Notes: a model not told the origin generated them from the sequence alone. Positions 52,390 through 62,175 are shown, numbered from the stretch's first letter. The stretch is 64,000 nucleotides of DNA from Pseudomonas neustonica (GCF_003797945.1 NZ_RKKU01000013.1:1-64000); one strand, 5' to 3'. Numbers and translations are program-made.

Positions 52390-52517
52390 GCGCCTTTTGA
52401 CGCGGCGCTATTGATTGTCCTCAACTGTCTGCAGCAAGGGCAGATGGTGCAGAGGCTTGGCGTCGATAACGGGCGACTGTGCTCTTTTGCGGGTCTTCAC
52501 GCTTGGGCCTATCCAGC

Positions 52518-54218
52518 TCAAGACGTGGTGTTATCGCCACTCAAGCATACCCGATCGCGGCCGTTGTTCTTCGCCTCGTACAGGGCATCGTCTGCCCGGT
52601 TCAGGGCGCTTTCTATGCTGTCGCTGGCCAGGTTTACCGATGCCACACCAATGCTGACAGTGAGCTTTAGATACTCGCCCGGGCTGGCTTCTATGCTCTG
52701 GGTGGCCACCGCATGGCGTACGCGCTCGGCACACGCCAGGGCCTTCTCGGTATCCGCCTCGGGTAGCAGCATCACAAACTCTTCACCGCCAAACCGTGCG
52801 AGCAGATCGTTGCCACGGCTTTGTGTTTTCAGTGCGTGGGCGAGGGTGGTGAGCACCTGATCGCCCACCGCATGGCCGTGCGCGTCGTTGACCTGTTTGA
52901 AGTTGTCTATGTCGATGGCGAGTATCGCCATGGGCTGGTGCCGGGCGGCGGCGGCCTTCATCAGGTAACCGGCCTCGGCAAAGAAGTGGCGGCGATTGTA
53001 GAGGCGGGTGAGCGGATCGGTGGCGGCCTGCTTTTTCAGATCGTCCTGTGATTCGCGCAGATCTTCCAGGATCTTGATGCGATAGGAGATGATAAAGGCC
53101 AGCATGATGGCCTCCAGCATGATGCCTATACCGGTACCGTGGCTACTCAGGTAGGAGGGCGTTACCAGGCCTTTATAAAACAGTACGGCCAACACATTAA
53201 AAAATACAAAGAAGCCATGCCCGATCAGGAAGAATTTGGCCAGCGGGTTGCCTTTGCGCCAGAGTGAAATGCTGACTGACAGGGTGACCAGCATCATGAT
53301 CGCTGCCGCGCTACTCGCAGGTTTGAGGGCTGCAGTGATGTCGAACAAGCCCCATACAAACATGCCGCACAGCGGCAGTAACAAGGCCTGCAGAAAGCGG
53401 TGTTCGGTTGGGTAAACGTGTTTGGTCTCGAAAATGGCCATCATAAACAGCAGCAGGAAGATGGGCATGGTAATCAGCGAGAGATTCAACATGAAGATGC
53501 TGGGACCGTAAGCGTCAAACAAGCTGGCAACCAGCCCGTAGGACAGAGCGATCCAGACCACGCCCGAGATCAGGTAAAACGAATAAAAGATGTTCTCTTT
53601 TTTGCTGGTGGCGAAGTACAACAGAAAGTTATAGAACACTAACGCCAGCATCATGCCGACCAGCAAGGCTATATCATTGGCGACGCCCACCAGGGCCTTT
53701 CTGGAGCGCTCTTCATCAAAGATGTTGAGCGCAAACCACTGGTGCGAATAAGCGAAGCTGCGCACGTATACGGTGGTGGTTTCGCCCGCGGGCAGGTCGA
53801 GTGGGTAGATGGCGACGCCGCGATACATCAGGTTGCTCTCTGCGACGTGCTCAAGGTCCAGCTCTTCACTTTTTACCAGCTGACCGCTGCGCTCTGCATA
53901 GAGCTGGACTGATTTGACGTGATAGGCGTGGGGTAACTGCAGATCGAGCGACAGGTTCTGTTGTGTGCTGTTGTCGAGCGTCACCTTGAACCAGGTGACC
54001 AGAGCGTTGGTGCCCAGGGTGGTGGTACTGGTGGTTTCTGTGTATTGCTGCTCGCGTGCCTGTGCGTAGGTAAGCTCGCGTGAATCGTCTATGAAATAGC
54101 CGATCCGAAAGTCAGTCAGGTTAACCGAGGGTGAGTTTATGTCTACCCGTGGGTCAGCGTGTACGGCACCGATAAAAAAAAGTGCTGTCAGCAAAAATAG
54201 GATACGGGGTAGCGTCAT
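52518..54218 (-). CDS. Diguanylate cyclase with 7TMR-DISM sensor
   Basis: The 566-residue protein has a signal peptide and a periplasmic DISMED2-type beta domain (~30-165; RELTYAQAREQQYTETTS, LPHAYHVKSVQLYAERSG). A seven-helix membrane region (~185-390) and a cytoplasmic GGDEF domain follow, with DIDNFKQVNDAHGHAVGD, the inhibitory I-site RGND and the active loop GGEEF. It should synthesise c-di-GMP in response to a periplasmic, possibly carbohydrate-like, ligand and be feedback-inhibited through the I-site. No EAL domain is present. Monocistronic. Confidence 0.93.
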   Translation of the reverse strand: MTLPRILFLLTALFFIGAVHADPRVDINSPSVNLTDFRIGYFIDDSRELTYAQAREQQYTETTSTTTLGTNALVTWFKVTLDNSTQQNLSLDLQLPHAYHVKSVQLYAERSGQLVKSEELDLEHVAESNLMYRGVAIYPLDLPAGETTTVYVRSFAYSHQWFALNIFDEERSRKALVGVANDIALLVGMMLALVFYNFLLYFATSKKENIFYSFYLISGVVWIALSYGLVASLFDAYGPSIFMLNLSLITMPIFLLLFMMAIFETKHVYPTEHRFLQALLLPLCGMFVWGLFDITAALKPASSAAAIMMLVTLSVSISLWRKGNPLAKFFLIGHGFFVFFNVLAVLFYKGLVTPSYLSSHGTGIGIMLEAIMLAFIISYRIKILEDLRESQDDLKKQAATDPLTRLYNRRHFFAEAGYLMKAAAARHQPMAILAIDIDNFKQVNDAHGHAVGDQVLTTLAHALKTQSRGNDLLARFGGEEFVMLLPEADTEKALACAERVRHAVATQSIEASPGEYLKLTVSIGVASVNLASDSIESALNRADDALYEAKNNGRDRVCLSGDNTTS

Positions 54219-54472
54219 CTGTGACCGTCCGAGTTGGAGTTACAGCGGCGCCTTCATGGCTCCAGCAGCTGCATGTTAACCAAACTGCCTCAGCAGACCA
54301 AGCATTCAAGTCATGCTCGGCGCTGCCTGGCTTGCGTTACCAAATAAACGCAGCGCACAGTGCTGCTGTGACCGGATATTCACGCTGATTTTATTGAGCT
54401 TAGTTCATTTAAGTGGCGTTTACCGGTTCCGCTGGAGCGGATTTTTCAGCGCTAGACCGTTAGTTGCGCATC

Positions 54473-55057
54473 TTATACCGTCTCGCCAGGACGCAAAATA
54501 CGCGGGCTAGCCAGCGGCTCACCCTTGGCGCTGAAGAGCGGGTTTGGTCGCCCTAGACCACCGAGTTTCCAGCCGAGGATTTTCAGCATGATCTTGCCGA
54601 TATAGCCGCTTGCAGGTGCCGCATCGAGCCGACTTTTGGGGATTTGACCCGTCGCGCCACGCAGATTGACACAGGCCCGCACCGGGCCCAGCTTGGCCTC
54701 CCGTTCAGGGTCGAAGATAAAGCTGTGAATCAAGCCGATCATTGGCACCCGAGGTGACAGAGTATTGCCAATCGGGGTGTTACAGCAGCCGGCATACCAA
54801 CGATAAAGCCCTTTTTCGCTCAAGCGCAGGCAACGAATCTGCTCCAGTCCCTGATTAATTTGCAAGCGCGCGGGCGGCAATTGGTAAATGTCGGTACCGC
54901 CTTGTTCGTCGAGCACCTGCGCGCTCGCCTTGAGGGCATGGGCAAAGGCCTGGCAATCCTTGCAGTAACAGATAACCCGGGTGCGGTCCGCTGGATTGAT
55001 CTTGATAGCGCGACCTTTGATCTGTCCACAACCGCACTGAAGTACCAGGTTGTCCAT
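54473..55057 (-). CDS. DUF6151 family (GFA-like) protein
   Basis: The 194-residue product starts at ATG 55057 with AAGGAG 7 nt upstream (MDNLVLQCGCGQIKGRA). Its Cys pattern (LQCGCGQIKG, CYCKDCQAF, GCCNTP) resembles the zinc site of GFA proteins, and overall it matches what is annotated as DUF6151. Function is unknown. The same frame is open for 101 codons upstream, and that extension contains a Cys/His-rich stretch discussed as a separate finding. Monocistronic. Confidence 0.78.
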   Translation of the reverse strand: MDNLVLQCGCGQIKGRAIKINPADRTRVICYCKDCQAFAHALKASAQVLDEQGGTDIYQLPPARLQINQGLEQIRCLRLSEKGLYRWYAGCCNTPIGNTLSPRVPMIGLIHSFIFDPEREAKLGPVRACVNLRGATGQIPKSRLDAAPASGYIGKIMLKILGWKLGGLGRPNPLFSAKGEPLASPRILRPGETV

Positions 55058-55475
55058 TATCTTGCTCCTTGCGATGTCAGCGGCTCTTTCGCGGCACTCC
55101 GCGCAGAGTCCTTCAGTGGACGTGTGCTCTCTACCGATCATTTTAGGCGCGCAGTAAGCCGTGTGCATGCTATTTAATCTATCGTGTTGACTACGCGGTA
55201 AAAGAGTAGAGATTGATAGGGTAGCGCTAATAATCAAGTCCTGCTGGCTGGCCGTAACCACAGGCAAGGAATTAGCACTGCGGCCTTGCTTTACCCCGGT
55301 GCGAGACCTACTTTTGATAGTACTCAGGCGGATGGTTTTTGCGCGGCACTGGCTAAACATGCTGCCGTTGAGTGAGATGGGGGGGGGAGTCAGTATTCGT
55401 TGTTTTAGCAGTAGATAAACGATTTATAAAACTAAAAAAATAGCTGCAATGTCCTGATGCCAAGGAGTGTGATGG

Positions 55476-56294
55476 ATGGATATAAACGAGTTATTGGCGC
55501 AAAAAGATAAGCTGCCCAATGTGCCTGATGTGGTGAAAGAGCTGATTCAGGTTTTGTCTGACGAGAAGGCAAATCTGGATACCATCGCGAAAAAGGTAGC
55601 CAAGGACCCGACCTTGTCGGTCAAGATTTTGCGCATGGTGAACTCCTCTTACTACGGCCTGCCACGCAAGGTTGATTCTATCGATGAAGCTATCGTGCGC
55701 ATTGGCTTTGAGCGCTTGAAGGTGCTGGTCATATCATCTGGTTTGTCGGGCTCTGTCACGGGCGAGGTAGAGGGGCTGGACATTAAACGGTTTTGGAATG
55801 AGTCCTTTGAAATGGGCGAGATTTGTAAAATCATCGCCAAGAAAACCAGTGCAGTTGACGCCAATGTTGCCTTCACGGCCGGTATTATCAGCAATATCGG
55901 GCGTTTGCTGCTGCATCTGACTACCCCCAATCGCGCCAAAGCGGTGCAGGCGCTGGTTGATGAAGGGGGCAATCGCAACGACGCTGAGCTGGATCGCTTT
56001 CAATTTACCAGCCCGCAGGCGGGAGCCGCCTTGCTCGAGCTATGGCACCTGCCTACCGAGTTGTGCATTGCCGTGTTGCAGCAACGCGCGCCGTTGGATC
56101 ATGCCAAGCCCAGCCCTTTGTCTGCCGTTATTTGCATGGCCGAACAGATGATGTCTGCACGTAAAAAAGGCGCCACGGCGAAAGACATTGTCGATGCGGT
56201 GTCCTTTCCACTGGTGGCGCTTGCCGGCATAAAAGACGGCTTGGGTGATATAGCAGAGCAGGTGGTTACGCTGGAGAGCATGAATATCGTTTAG
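55476..56294 (+). CDS. HDOD domain protein
   Basis: The 272-residue protein is almost entirely an HDOD domain (LPNVPDVVKELIQVLSDEKANLDTIAKKVAKDPTLSVKILRMVNSSYYGLPRKVDSIDEAIVRIG, FTAGIISNIGRLLL). HDOD domains resemble HD phosphohydrolases but lack the catalytic HD pair, and serve as output or adaptor modules in signal transduction; here no second domain is attached. AAGGAG lies 9 nt before ATG 55476. Neighbouring genes do not indicate its partner. Confidence 0.9.
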   Translation: MDINELLAQKDKLPNVPDVVKELIQVLSDEKANLDTIAKKVAKDPTLSVKILRMVNSSYYGLPRKVDSIDEAIVRIGFERLKVLVISSGLSGSVTGEVEGLDIKRFWNESFEMGEICKIIAKKTSAVDANVAFTAGIISNIGRLLLHLTTPNRAKAVQALVDEGGNRNDAELDRFQFTSPQAGAALLELWHLPTELCIAVLQQRAPLDHAKPSPLSAVICMAEQMMSARKKGATAKDIVDAVSFPLVALAGIKDGLGDIAEQVVTLESMNIV

Positions 56295-56393
56295 CGAGCG
56301 GGTTTAACTGTCAGGCTGACTGCTGGTTGGTCAGCTTTGATCCGCACTGCATCTGCTGTGTTCAATAATCGCGATCTGCTGGTCTGTGTGCCG

Positions 56394-56430
<37 letters not shown>

Positions 56431-56547
56431 CTTCCTGTGCCCATTTGCGCTGCTATTGACCTGGGTCTATGCGGGCGAGGTTAGGCGCTGCCTATACTGA
56501 CTTAAACGGCAAGTACAAATGTGTACACCAGCTGGAAGGAGAACTTC

Positions 56548-57327
56548 ATGTCACTGAAAAACAAGGTAGCGCTGGTTACTGGCGCAGGTAATGGCATTGG
56601 TCGCGGCATCGCGTTGCGTCTGGCCCGCGATGGGGCTGACGTTGCTCTGGTTGACCTGGATGAAGACGCGATGCAGTCAGTCGCAGACGAAATCGCAGCA
56701 CTGGGCTGCAAAGCGGCCATATTCAAGGCCGACGTGGGTGATCGTGACCAGGTGTATGCAGCTATTGACCACGCTGAGGCTACCTTGGGCGGTTTCGATA
56801 TCATGGTTAACAATGCGGGTATCGCCCAGGTGCAACCGATTTCCGAGGTGACGCCAGATGAGATCGCACGCATCCACCGAATCAACGTTGAAGGAACCCT
56901 TTGGGGTATTCAGGCGGCGGCCAAAAAGTTTATCGCGCGTAAGCAGAAGGGCAAAATCATCAATGCTTCCTCTATCGCTGGCCACAACGGCTTTCCAATG
57001 TTGGGGGTTTACTCTGCGACCAAGTTTGCTGTGCGGGCGTTGACCCAGGCGGCGGCGCAGGAGTACGCCAGTGCGGGTATCACGGTTAATGCCTATTGCC
57101 CTGGCGTGGTGGGTACCGGAATGTGGGTTGAAATCGATAAGCGCTTTGCTGCGCTCACCGGCGCGGCAGAAGGCGCTACCTACAAGAAGTTTGTTGAGGG
57201 CATTGCGCTGGGGCGTGCGCAGACACCGGAAGACGTGGCCGCGTTTGTCTCCTACCTGTCTGGCCCTGATTCCGATTACATGACCGGGCAGGCGCCGTTG
57301 ATCGATGGCGGTATGGTCTACCGCTGA
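56548..57327 (+). CDS. budC: Acetoin reductase-like short-chain dehydrogenase
   Basis: The 259-residue product starts at ATG 56548 with GGAAGGAG upstream. SDR motifs: TGAGNGIGRG cofactor site, NNAG, catalytic Ser in NASSIAGHNG and YSATK (Tyr/Lys), then YCPGVVGTGMWVEID, which marks the diacetyl/acetoin reductase branch. It likely interconverts diacetyl, acetoin and 2,3-butanediol with NAD(H). No other butanediol genes are adjacent, so the physiological substrate is uncertain. A (TC)15 tract lies upstream. Confidence 0.87.
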   Translation: MSLKNKVALVTGAGNGIGRGIALRLARDGADVALVDLDEDAMQSVADEIAALGCKAAIFKADVGDRDQVYAAIDHAEATLGGFDIMVNNAGIAQVQPISEVTPDEIARIHRINVEGTLWGIQAAAKKFIARKQKGKIINASSIAGHNGFPMLGVYSATKFAVRALTQAAAQEYASAGITVNAYCPGVVGTGMWVEIDKRFAALTGAAEGATYKKFVEGIALGRAQTPEDVAAFVSYLSGPDSDYMTGQAPLIDGGMVYR

Positions 57328-57447
57328 ACATAGGCTCTGGCGCAGTGCTGGGATTGCATGCAAGATGCATTGGGCGTGGCGTGGTTGGCTGCCTGTTGAT
57401 TTCAGCGGCAGCCATTGCCTTGATCAGCGGAGTTAAGGAGGAGCTGT

Positions 57448-59697
57448 TTGGCGAAGGATGAGCAGAAGGCGCGCTATGAAAGCGCGCTGGCCCGAACCGA
57501 CCGTAATGTATTTGTTCAGCGTAAGGGAGCAGTACAGGTTTCCGGACGCGGCATTCCGACAGAAAGTACGCTGCGTCAGGTTTTGGCTGCGTGCAATATC
57601 AAACCCGAGTCTCGCGTGCTGCATCTTGGCGCGGGGACTGGCTATGGCACTGCGGTGCTGGCTCGCCTGGCCGCAGAGGTCGTTGCGGTTGAGCAGCAGG
57701 AGTTTCTGGCCACCTTTGCGCGCGAGACGCTGCGCAATCAGGGGCTGGAAAACGTCAAGGTAGTCTGCGGCGATGCTGACGTTGGCGCTCCCGATCTTGC
57801 GCCCTTCGATTTGATTCTGGTTTCCACCCCCAAGATTACCGCGCGCGAGCCGCTGTGGGATCAACTGGTGTATCGGGGTGAGTTCCTGTGCATTGAGACG
57901 GGGGAGGCATCCAAGTCACTGTTGGTGAAGTATGTGAATCGTGGGCACCATCAAATTGGTCGCCACGAGTGTGGCTACCTGGATCTTGTTTCAAGTGCCG
58001 ATGAAGTCTACGTCGGGCTGGGTTTTGGTACGCGGGAGGTGCTGAAACGCGCACGTCAGCGGGCAGCGCATGAGCATACCCTGCTGATAGACGAACTCAT
58101 TCATATACAGAATCTTGATCCGGTAGCGCTCTACCAGGCTCTCTCGAAGCATTACGGTATACCGTTGGGCAGCGCGGATGAGCTGATCGCGGCGCTTGAC
58201 CGCCACCTTTACGCGCAGCTGTCCCGTGCCTACCTCGATCACGAGCATGTCATACCCATAAGCTCGGATGGCCATGATTTAAAAGTGGCCTGTCGTGACC
58301 CTAACTGCTCGATGGAGGAGCTGCAGCGGATTTTCCCCGGTCAGAAAATCCACAGGATATTAATCACCCCTGTTGATTATCGACGTCTTTGGTCGTCACT
58401 GGATCGCCACGCGGGCTCAGTCGAGCTAATCGCCGCGCCCGCTGACGGCAATGGCGCAGAGGATTTACTGGAGCAAAAAAAGGGCAATGCCGAGACGCGC
58501 CTGGTAGCGATTTACGAATCCCTGCTGCTTGATGCAGTGGCGGACCGCGCCAGTGATATTCACCTGGAACTGTATCCCGGTGGTGTGCGGGTGCGCTTAC
58601 GCGTCGATGGTGAGCTGCGTGACCTGCACCACTATCAGATGAACGAAGAAGAGTACCGTGGCCTGGTCAACGTAGTTAAGTTGCGCTCTGAGCTGAATAT
58701 TGCCGAGCGGCGCCTGCCTCAGGGCGGGCGCTCGCAGGCTAGGGTTGGCGACCAGCGTTTTGACCTGCGCGTTCAGGTGCAGCCATCGCTGCATGGCGAG
58801 CACGTGGTTATTCGGCTGCTGCCGCAGAATTCGTCACTGATCAGTATTGAAGCGCTAGGCATGCAGAGCAACATTGCTGCCGCCTACAAGCGCTTGTTGC
58901 GCAATCCGGCTGGCCTGGTGCTGGTTGTCGGGCCTACGGGGTCGGGCAAGACCACGACGCTCAATGCCGGGTTGCAGCTGCTTGCGCAGGACGTTACACG
59001 CAAGATTATTACCGTAGAAGATCCTATTGAATACTCGATAGACAACGTGCAGCAGACGCGCGTGCGTCCGGATATCGGCTTTGGCTTTTCCGATGCGATG
59101 CGCTCCTTTGTGCGACAAGATCCCGATGTCATTCTGGTTGGCGAAATTCGCGACAACGAAACCGCGCTGGAGGCGATTCGAGCGTCACAGACCGGTCACG
59201 TGGTGCTATCGACCCTGCACTGCAATGATGCCGTGGATGCGGTGCAGCGGTTGTTCGACCTCAACGTTAATCCCAACTCCTTGGCCAGCGAGCTGCTGGC
59301 GGTGATCGCCCAGCGTTTGGCCAAGCGTATTTGTGAGCACTGCAAGATCGAAGATACGCCTGACCCCGGCATCCTCAAGGAGCTATTCCCGAAGGGCGTG
59401 CCGCAGGGGTTTCGCTGCTACCGGGGCAAAGGCTGTCAACACTGCCGTGACAGCGGTACGCGGGGGCGTGTCGGGGTTATCGAGTATCTGCAATTCAACC
59501 CGGAGCTGCGCAATGCCATTTCCCGGCGCACGCCGGTGGGAGAGCTGCGCGGGCTGGCGTTGGACTCGGGGCTGTTCAGCATGCGCGATAGTGCGCTTGA
59601 TCACGTCATTCAGGGGAACATTGCACTTGCCGAGCTACCGCGCATTTTGCCGCAAGAGCGCATGGCACCAGAGAAACGTGGTCAATGGCAGGCTTGA
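57448..59697 (+). CDS. Fusion of a PCMT-like methyltransferase to a GspE/PilB-type secretion ATPase
   Basis: The 749-residue protein starts at TTG 57448, just after GGAGGAGCTG. Residues ~1-190 form a SAM-dependent methyltransferase of the protein-isoaspartate (PCMT) type (VLHLGAGTGYGTAVLARL, FDLILVSTP). Residues ~205-330 resemble the N-terminal domain of GspE/MshE ATPases. The rest is a type II secretion/type IV pilus ATPase with Walker A GPTGSGKT (~495), the Asp box VEDPIEYS, Walker B DVILVGEIRD, the His box GHVVLSTLH, and the tetracysteine zinc motif CEHC...CQHC. No pilin, secretin or prepilin peptidase gene is nearby. The fusion is unusual. Co-transcribed with the next gene. Confidence 0.85.
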   Translation: MAKDEQKARYESALARTDRNVFVQRKGAVQVSGRGIPTESTLRQVLAACNIKPESRVLHLGAGTGYGTAVLARLAAEVVAVEQQEFLATFARETLRNQGLENVKVVCGDADVGAPDLAPFDLILVSTPKITAREPLWDQLVYRGEFLCIETGEASKSLLVKYVNRGHHQIGRHECGYLDLVSSADEVYVGLGFGTREVLKRARQRAAHEHTLLIDELIHIQNLDPVALYQALSKHYGIPLGSADELIAALDRHLYAQLSRAYLDHEHVIPISSDGHDLKVACRDPNCSMEELQRIFPGQKIHRILITPVDYRRLWSSLDRHAGSVELIAAPADGNGAEDLLEQKKGNAETRLVAIYESLLLDAVADRASDIHLELYPGGVRVRLRVDGELRDLHHYQMNEEEYRGLVNVVKLRSELNIAERRLPQGGRSQARVGDQRFDLRVQVQPSLHGEHVVIRLLPQNSSLISIEALGMQSNIAAAYKRLLRNPAGLVLVVGPTGSGKTTTLNAGLQLLAQDVTRKIITVEDPIEYSIDNVQQTRVRPDIGFGFSDAMRSFVRQDPDVILVGEIRDNETALEAIRASQTGHVVLSTLHCNDAVDAVQRLFDLNVNPNSLASELLAVIAQRLAKRICEHCKIEDTPDPGILKELFPKGVPQGFRCYRGKGCQHCRDSGTRGRVGVIEYLQFNPELRNAISRRTPVGELRGLALDSGLFSMRDSALDHVIQGNIALAELPRILPQERMAPEKRGQWQA

Positions 59698-59714
59698 AAG
59701 GAGGGCATACAGCT

Positions 59715-60803
59715 ATGGTAAATGAGGCAATCCAGCGGCCAGCAGCGGAAGACCGTTTCCATGATGAGTTGGCGAAGCTGCAGCAAGAAGATACCGGGCC
59801 TGTGCCGCCGGGTTGGCTGTTATCTCCCCGCGCGCTCGAAGACTTCATACTGGGTAGTGCCGAGCGGGGTATAGCGCTCAAGTTTGTGGCTCCCAAGGAG
59901 ATGGTCAGACGCGTTATCGTATCGCTGGCAACCAACCGCGGGGCGATGTTGATTGGCGAACCTGGCACGGCAAAATCCTGGCTCTCCGAGCTTATTGCCT
60001 GCGGTGTGTCGGGCAGTTCGAACCTAACGATACAGGGTGGCACGCTGTCGCACGCCCGGCAGCTGCTTTACGACTGGGACAACAGTCTGCTGCAACGAGA
60101 GGGGCCTTCTCTTGCAGCATTGATTCCCGGGCCGCTTTTTCTTGGCATGCAGCAGGGCAAGCTGGTGCGGTTTGAGGAACTCGCTCGCTGCCCGCAGCAC
60201 GTGCAGGATGCGCTGCTGTCGATTCTCTCTGAGCGAGAGCTGCATATACCCGAACTGCAGGGCGAAGAGAGCGTGCTGCACGCACGCGAGGGCTTCAACA
60301 TTATCGCTACGTCAAACTCTCTGGATCGAGGGCTGTTTGACATGAGTGCTGCGCTCAAGCGTCGCCTTAATTTTGAAACCATCGAGCCGATTTCCGACCT
60401 GACTGCCGAACTCGATATCGTCAGTCGTGAGTCCGTCAGCCTGGCGAGGCAGTCGGGCGTCAGCCTGGAGCCTTCAGCCGACATTCTGGAAATGCTGGTA
60501 ACCATCTTTCATGAGTTGCGCAGTGGGCAGACGCTCAAGGGGCGCAGCACGGACAGGCTTGCCGCTGCGGTCATGTCCACCGCTGAGGCGGTGGCTGTCG
60601 CCCACGCATTGATGGTTTATGCTTTTTATTATCGTGACGGTGCGATGACAGAGGAAGATTTGATGCACTTCCTGATCGGCGCGGCGTTAAAGGATAACCC
60701 GCAGGACCGGCGGCGTGTGCGGCATTACGTTGAAACAGAGGTTGGCACCAAGTCGGGCGCCGCCTGGCGGGCACTGTATGAGCATCGGCACCTGCTCGAC
60801 TGA
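59715..60803 (+). CDS. MoxR-type AAA+ ATPase
   Basis: The 362-residue product is placed at ATG 59715, behind AAAGGAGGG; an ATG at 59685 overlaps the upstream stop. MoxR motifs: Walker A GEPGTAKS (81-88), Walker B region KLVRFEELARCP, sensor 1 IIATSNS and the arginine-bearing ALKRRLNFE. MoxR ATPases act as chaperones, usually with a VWA-domain partner. The resemblance here is to the branch found with VWA, SWIM and DUF5682 genes, but none of those is in the window. It starts 17 bp after the methyltransferase-GspE fusion, so the two form an operon. Confidence 0.86.
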   Translation: MVNEAIQRPAAEDRFHDELAKLQQEDTGPVPPGWLLSPRALEDFILGSAERGIALKFVAPKEMVRRVIVSLATNRGAMLIGEPGTAKSWLSELIACGVSGSSNLTIQGGTLSHARQLLYDWDNSLLQREGPSLAALIPGPLFLGMQQGKLVRFEELARCPQHVQDALLSILSERELHIPELQGEESVLHAREGFNIIATSNSLDRGLFDMSAALKRRLNFETIEPISDLTAELDIVSRESVSLARQSGVSLEPSADILEMLVTIFHELRSGQTLKGRSTDRLAAAVMSTAEAVAVAHALMVYAFYYRDGAMTEEDLMHFLIGAALKDNPQDRRRVRHYVETEVGTKSGAAWRALYEHRHLLD

Positions 60804-61018
60804 GTCACTTCTGGCGGGTGTTGCGTAATTGCTCCTGCCCGCTTGCTTTATGGATAGGCGCCATCTATTTGTTTTCTAACAATGTCTCTCACTTTTTTCT
60901 GAATCGTTATATGGCGGCATGGTATGCCGTCAATTAGATTCTGATCAGCCATAGACCGGCGATAGATCAGGCGTGGCTGGCGGATTATCGCATCCCGCTA
61001 GCGGCGCTGTGCCTGGCT

Positions 61019-61237
61019 TTAGCGTTGCATGATCGAGTTGACGTCTGACTGACGGATCTCTGCTGAGCGGCCTTCTTTATCTTCGTATTCGACCATGCCG
61101 GTACGTTGGTTGAGCATGGGTTTGTTGGTTGTAGTGATCCTGTCACCGTTGCCGGTACTGATAACGTATTCGCTGGAACAGGCGGTCATGAGGACAGCTG
61201 TTAAGGAGACGAGAGCGATAAGCGCTGCATGTTTCAT
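61019..61237 (-). CDS. YgdI/YgdR family lipoprotein
   Basis: The 72-residue protein has a lipoprotein signal (SLTAVLMTAC) and a single small SH3-like YgdI/YgdR domain (YVISTGNGDRITTTNKPMLNQRTGMVEYEDKEGRSAEIRQSDVNSIMQR). Members are small envelope lipoproteins of unknown role. A clear paralog is encoded 230 bp upstream on the same strand. Confidence 0.88.
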   Translation of the reverse strand: MKHAALIALVSLTAVLMTACSSEYVISTGNGDRITTTNKPMLNQRTGMVEYEDKEGRSAEIRQSDVNSIMQR

Positions 61238-61429
61238 GGTAGCCCCTCTATGCGTATCAAGCGTTCTGCAATCAGTTCATTACAGCTAGAGCATAGCTGG
61301 GTTTTGTAAAAAAACTGACGGCGAGACGTTGGCGCAACTCGGCTAGCCGGCTGCAACACTGCATAAATGAACGAAAGGGTGTTGATATAGGGGAGGGGGG
61401 TAGCGGGTCTGACTGTTGGGCTTTAGCAC

Positions 61430-61455
61430 TCTGGCCGACCCTGAGGTCGGCCAGA
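61430..61455 (-). terminator. Hairpin behind the upstream YgdR-like gene
   Basis: TCTGGCCGACC and GGTCGGCCAGA pair perfectly over 11 bp around CTGA, 11 nt past the stop codon of the gene at 61466. No T-tract follows on the minus strand. Confidence 0.6.
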
Positions 61456-61465
61456 AGAGGCACTA

Positions 61466-61684
61466 TTAACGCTCGATGATTTCTTTCACGTCTGACTGCT
61501 TGACCTGGTTGTCATAGCCTTGCTCGTCTTCGTACTCGATCATTCCGGTATCTTCATCGATCTCGGGCTTCTCGTTACTTTGGATCATCTGTCCATCTTC
61601 GGTGCGGATAATGTGATCGTTTGAGCAACCGACAACACCAAGCATGGCAATGGCACCCAACGCGGTAAGTTTCCATAGTTTCAT
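61466..61684 (-). CDS. YgdI/YgdR family lipoprotein
   Basis: The 72-residue protein has a lipobox (AMLGVVGC) and the same domain as its neighbour (HIIRTEDGQMIQSNEKPEIDEDTGMIEYEDEQGYDNQVKQSDVKEIIER). Equal length and aligned motifs point to an old tandem duplication; sequence has diverged considerably, and this copy is more acidic. Separated from the other copy by a hairpin, so each may have its own promoter. Confidence 0.88.
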   Translation of the reverse strand: MKLWKLTALGAIAMLGVVGCSNDHIIRTEDGQMIQSNEKPEIDEDTGMIEYEDEQGYDNQVKQSDVKEIIER

Positions 61685-61962
61685 AATGACGTCCTCTCAC
61701 TGTGGGTTGTGCAAAATGTACACACAGATGACCGGCTTATGTCATTAAAGGTTCAAATGTTGCGAGAATAGCGCGGTATTTCGTCGACTGCGTCACATTA
61801 AGGCGCTTGCTTGTGTGTAAAAAATATACGATTTGCCGTCGCTGTTACTTGAGTTTGTTAGCGGGCTGAAGGCGTTCCAGCACGATCAGCCGCGTTGTTG
61901 CTCTGCCGTGGCAAGAGGGCGTTTGGGTCCGTTGCTACTGGGTGTCAGCGGTAGGCCGCTAT

Positions 61963-62175
61963 ATGAATAAGCACTATGGCTATGCGGCCGAGGTGAGCTA
62001 TGGGGTAGCGTTCGGGCTGGTGAGAATTCTGATTGGCGCAGCGTTGAGGGTGCTGATGCTGAAAGTAGTGCCGTCACGCCCCAAAATACCGGGCGCGACG
62101 ATTATGCTCATCGGACTGTTGCTGGTCGCACTGGACCAATCCTTGTGCGTTTCAGCTAGCCTTGACCCGTTGTAG
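61963..62175 (+). CDS. Possible small membrane protein
   Basis: A 70-codon frame from ATG 61963 encodes a hydrophobic product with two possible membrane helices (AFGLVRILIGAALRVLML and ATIMLIGLLLVALDQ). It overlaps the convergent hydrolase gene by 24 bp, and no Shine-Dalgarno precedes the start. Codon composition is not unlike that of real genes, but no family is recognised. Otherwise the 61685-62151 interval holds no gene. Confidence 0.3.
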   Translation: MNKHYGYAAEVSYGVAFGLVRILIGAALRVLMLKVVPSRPKIPGATIMLIGLLLVALDQSLCVSASLDPL

